A DNA stretch of 64,000 nucleotides. Source: Cyathus striatus (lineage: Eukaryota > Basidiomycota > Agaricomycetes > Agaricales > Nidulariaceae). A program made the translations under genes and the position numbers. Shown here piece after piece: positions 60,995 through 64,000 of this stretch. Positions within the stretch are counted from its first letter, which is position 1. Each line of letters opens with the position of its first letter. The DNA lies in assembly GCA_025738555.1 (NCBI GenBank), contig JAOVFP010000001.1:7936001-8000000 (forward strand), written 5' to 3'. The notes below the pieces were generated by a model, which saw nothing but the letters and a program-made list of their open reading frames with translations, searched no databases and was not told the origin of the DNA.

Positions 60995-61304
60995 GGGTGA
61001 GGTGTAACAAGAAGTTCAATAAAGGTGAGGAAGAACTTAGCGGAGTTGAGATCTGATGATGTAGAAGTTAAAGGCAGTGAATAAGCGAAAGTGATCAGGA
61101 AAGTTTGAGGTGAAGATGAAAATGAGAAGGATGATGACCAAGGGGCAAAAGGATCTGAGACGAGTGAAATTCGACAGCAGTCACAGTACTGTCACAGGGC
61201 TCCAGCCAATCAGGTTGAGATCCCATTCAAGATCCTGTAAATCGCCATATAGGGAAATCCAGACATCCCTATAACCCAACTATACCTTAAAAGGTAGTGG
61301 GAAT

Positions 61305-62560
61305 CATACTACTAATAGTACTGTACATATATATAGTTTTATTTTGTAAGTCCTCGCACATTAGCAGATGCATTCATACTTTTTACATACTTGTTCAAAA
61401 TCACCATAATTACAGGAACTTACAAACTTAAAAACTGTAAGGCAAGCATGAGCCGCGTTGCAACTTGCGCGACCAATGTGCGACATCCGCTATGTAGGCG
61501 CATCATGCCGCTCCGATGTCGATTACTTAATACCGAGGCACGGATGTAAACTGATGGGGTGCCCACTATCTGACCGTTATCTACCTAACTACTATTCGGA
61601 AGCGAAGTTTTTGTTTTTCTTCTGGTCATGGCCCGAAAGACGACCAAGCAAGTGGCTGTGTCGTTTGAGTTCAGCTTTACGTGATGACAGGCAAATGCCG
61701 AATTGCCAAGAATCAGTCAAGCCTCTCTCTCAGCCTCCCGTTTGCGTTGTCATGAGTACTTAATTATATTGTGGATTCCACAAATTCCACTAAAATATCT
61801 TAGGTTAATTGAATCAGCTCCTGTTCAGCTGTTAATATTTCGTACATTTTCTACATTCTATCCAAATTCTATCCACCTTAAGGCTTAATTCATATGGTAA
61901 TCTCATTTTTAAGCCTACGCTGAGATATTCTAACAGTAATTAAACATAGCTGAATCAGACCTTGTTGATAAATCGCCCAGATCATACAGCCAGTACTCAT
62001 ACTTCGTGTGAGAGACAACCATCATTAAAATTTAACTGAATCGATAATTCTCGAGGGATATACGTCGGGACATAGATAAGTTAAATGTGACTTCAGCATC
62101 TGTCATTGGGGTCATTTTTTACGATGAGATTTATCGGAGTTTATAGGTAGACGTCAATATTCCAGTAGTTTTTGTGATATTCGACTGTGATACTTCTTAC
62201 ACCTAAATCCGATATTTCTACTTGATGTTGGGAAGGTGCTAGTTGCGGATACTGTTTAGGTATTATCAAGGTACTGTAATATTTATGTGATTTGGTGGAC
62301 TCCGTTATCTGAACTTACAGACATGTAGAGTTGACAAGTTCCTCAGCCTCTAAGTCATTAATTTTTCCAATTCAGAGAGAGTTTTTTTTTTTTTCCATTT
62401 AAATAGAAAAACGTGCAAATTAAGATTCAAACTTAGCGACTGCGGGGAATAGAACACACAAAGAGATGCTGAAGTAACAAGCAAGGTAACAGGTCCGGAA
62501 GAGTCAACGATAAATTGTATACTCGAATCACGTGAACCTGAATCTCGTTCAACATACAAC
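61305..62560. other. no gene; one dispersed repeat block
   Basis: 61610-61720 is the GACGACCAAG..GTGGCTGTG..GCCGAATTGCC block shared with 16.86 kb and 46.75 kb. The rest is AT-rich with only short ORFs and a T12 run at 62384. Confidence 0.5.
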
Positions 62561-62867
62561 ACCGCCACCGCTTGCTTGATTGTGGGTCCTCTTTTTGTCG
62601 TCCGACTTTTCCCAGTCATTCCCTTACAACTCTGCACCAACTCTGCACCTTCTCTCTTCCGCTCTACATACTATTACTTGAGGCTTTCAAGCTATCTTCG
62701 AAGGGCAGCGAGCGGCAACATCGGAAACAGGTCTTTCATATCAAGCAAAGCCAAATACTGCGAAACTCTGTGCTGTAAAATTTGTAAATCAACTCGAACT
62801 GGATCTTCATCCTGTCTCGTTCTAAATATCTGCTGTACAGCCTGCGGCGTGTGCGGCTGTTCAGTAA
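62561..62867 (+). promoter_or_regulatory. probable leader and first exon region of the AIM9-like gene
   Basis: Family members have a mitochondrial presequence before the FRYTSxRW motif. The DNA at 62576-62760 encodes a Ser/Arg/Leu-rich stretch (LFRSTYYYLRLSSYLRRAAS) ending before a GT, so a presequence exon may lie here. The stop TAA at 62865 bars simple readthrough into 62868, so an intron is needed. Confidence 0.4.
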
Positions 62868-64000
62868 TGTGGCGTCGCACGAAGATTTTTTCGGTATACA
62901 TCGAGGCGATGGATACACAAAGAAGAACGTAAACAAGCTCTGCGCTACCAACCATTCAACGTCGATGCCCTAAAGAGTGTCATAATGGAAAGCACCGGAG
63001 CAGACGGCGTTACGGATATTCGAAAGGTGGCTGAAGGGGGAAGCAATAAGGTCTTTCGTGTTCAGCTCACCGATGGACGAGAGGTCATTGCTCGTATCCC
63101 AACTTCACTATCCGGACCACCGCACCTCGTCACTGCCAGTGAGGTTGCCACCATGCGATTTCTTCGCGATAGACTGGGACTGATCCAAGTTCCGCACATC
63201 TTGTCCTTGTCATCTAGAGCATCAGATACTTCTGTTGGAGCCGAATTTATCATCATGGACGTTGCGGATGGCGTAGAGCTTCATACGGTTTGGCACCAGT
63301 TGACGATGAAGCAAAAACTTCGGCTGGTTAACCAATGGATCAAGTTTGAGTCCAAGGTTAACAAAGTCTTTACCAGTGGAGGTTATGGTTCCTTGTACTA
63401 TCGCAAGGATATTCCTGCTCAGATGGCCCGTGATGTCTTTGTAAATGCTCAAAAGGACGACGAGTTCGTTCTTGGTCCCAGCACTCTACAGACACGTTCT
63501 TGGGAAAACAATTATGGCTCCCCCACCGATATCTGTCTTGACAGCGGTCCTTGTATGTCCATAACTCTCATTGCAAGTTCATATTCTGACGACTTCCAGG
63601 GCCAGATGTACCATCATACCTCAAGGGTATCACCAACTCCGAGCGTGCCTGGATCACGGGATATGCCAAGGCCCCCACCCGCAAGTTCGACGCACCATGG
63701 GACCCTCCTTCACACTTACAGGTTCCTCAAGATCATATTCGCCTGTTGAACATGTATGACGAGGTCGCATCATATTTCATCCCGAAGGATGAACGGTTCC
63801 TTCGACCCAGTTTAACTCTGTGTGACTCGAACCAAACGAATATCTTTCTGTCTCGCGAGGTTTATGAACGCGATGGCACAATGGAGATCTCCGCTGTCAT
63901 CGACTGGCAGAACACTGTGGTGCATCCGCTCTACATCACGGCGCTCATTCCGTACTTCATCGAAGAGGCAGAGCTTGCACCTGATCAAAAGAAAGACGCC
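62868..64000 (+). CDS. AIM9-like aminoglycoside-phosphotransferase-fold protein (partial)
   Basis: The frame is open from 62868, and family homology starts at FFRYTSRRWIHKEE (~62893), upstream of the ATG at 62985. KVAEGGSNKVFRV is the glycine loop; GREVIARIP carries the ATP-binding Lys/Arg position. Next come TASEVATMRFLRD and AEFIIMDVADG (hinge). A 48-bp intron at 63552-63599 joins SGP to WPDVPSYL in frame. Exon 2 has TLCDSNQTNIFLS, where the catalytic-loop Asp and Asn are kept but the usual His two residues before the Asp is Leu, then AVIDWQNT, the metal-binding Asp. The family includes yeast AIM9/FMP29, a mitochondrial protein of unclear substrate. It runs off the right edge. No disabling change is seen. 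Confidence 0.88.

Larger units (their letters stand above)
56248..61166 (-). mobile_element. tyrosine-recombinase (DIRS/Ngaro-like) retrotransposon
   Basis: A gag-like gene, RT-RNase H and a tyrosine recombinase appear in that order on the minus strand. The segment 61166-61097 recurs, in the same orientation, at 56316-56248 (GGAAAGTTTGAGGTGAAGA..GGCAAAAGGATCTGAGACGAGT). Repeats in direct orientation rather than inverted fit the split-direct-repeat Ngaro/PAT type better than classic DIRS. Several frameshifts show it is dead. Confidence 0.75.
53706..61304 (-). mobile_element. Helentron-like element X3 (7.6 kb, composite)
   Basis: The 5' end at 61304 (minus) has CCCACTACC and the TTTTAA loop; the 3' end at 53706 has GGTAGTGGGCCC, hairpin GCCGCTTGTCGGC and CTTATTTCTTTAT. 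The first ~130 bases share landmarks with X1 and X2 (GGATTTCC, GGGATCTCA, TGATTGGCTG). The interior holds a tyrosine-recombinase retrotransposon and a palindromic element. These are probably later insertions, because neither is needed for a Helentron. No Rep/helicase is seen. Confidence 0.58.

Overview
The window looks like a repeat-dominated stretch of a filamentous basidiomycete (mushroom-forming, Agaricomycete-like) nuclear genome. The reasons are introns of 48-70 bp with GT..AG ends, a DUF6533-type membrane-protein family, a KDZ transposase with cysteine clusters, tyrosine-recombinase retroelements, and an AIM9-like kinase at the right edge. Almost everything else is transposable-element DNA in several nested layers, plus decayed segmental copies. 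All homology calls come from reading translated sequence, with no database search.

Left part (1-12850): a decaying Ty3/gypsy retrotransposon. The pol frame (1-2688, +) has two in-frame stops. Between pol and a putative polypurine tract/3' LTR (11823-12850) sit two antisense, multi-exon genes (2917-4225 and 4659-11575). The larger gene is split by a 5,006-bp element (5007-10012). That element has about 1.85-kb inverted arms and sits between 7-bp target duplications. Removing the element and one duplication leaves an uninterrupted 559-codon frame.

12850-18334: tandem repeats, a 1.4-kb inverted-repeat element (13867-15303) and diffuse repeats without a gene. 18335-20118: first copy (A) of a DUF6533-like gene.

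20345-36480: a pile of KDZ-type DNA transposon material. It includes a broken KDZ transposase (20697-23165, -) interrupted by a Helentron-like element that carries MFS transporter exons (20852-22458), several left-type KDZ termini with short palindromic arrays, a hAT-like element with an 8-bp TSD (24240-25286), large minisatellites, and a nearly complete KDZ element (28231-36475) with transposase and a spliced companion gene, both on the minus strand.

36480-52600: four further DUF6533-like copies (B pseudogene, C and E probably coding, D a 3'-end remnant) inside duplicated flanking segments. Copy B is interrupted by a second Helentron-like element (36792-38913).

53706-61304: a third, 7.6-kb element with the same termini, containing a frameshifted tyrosine-recombinase (DIRS/Ngaro-like) retrotransposon (gag, RT-RNase H, recombinase, minus strand) and a 962-bp palindromic element with an 8-bp TSD. 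The window ends in an AIM9/aminoglycoside-phosphotransferase-like gene (62868->64000, +), the only ordinary host gene that looks single-copy here.

Themes: antisense spliced genes inside a gypsy element; two palindromic elements of very different size with related tips; tRNA-like modules just inside transposon ends; and six premature stops, every one explicable by a C:G-to-T:A change.
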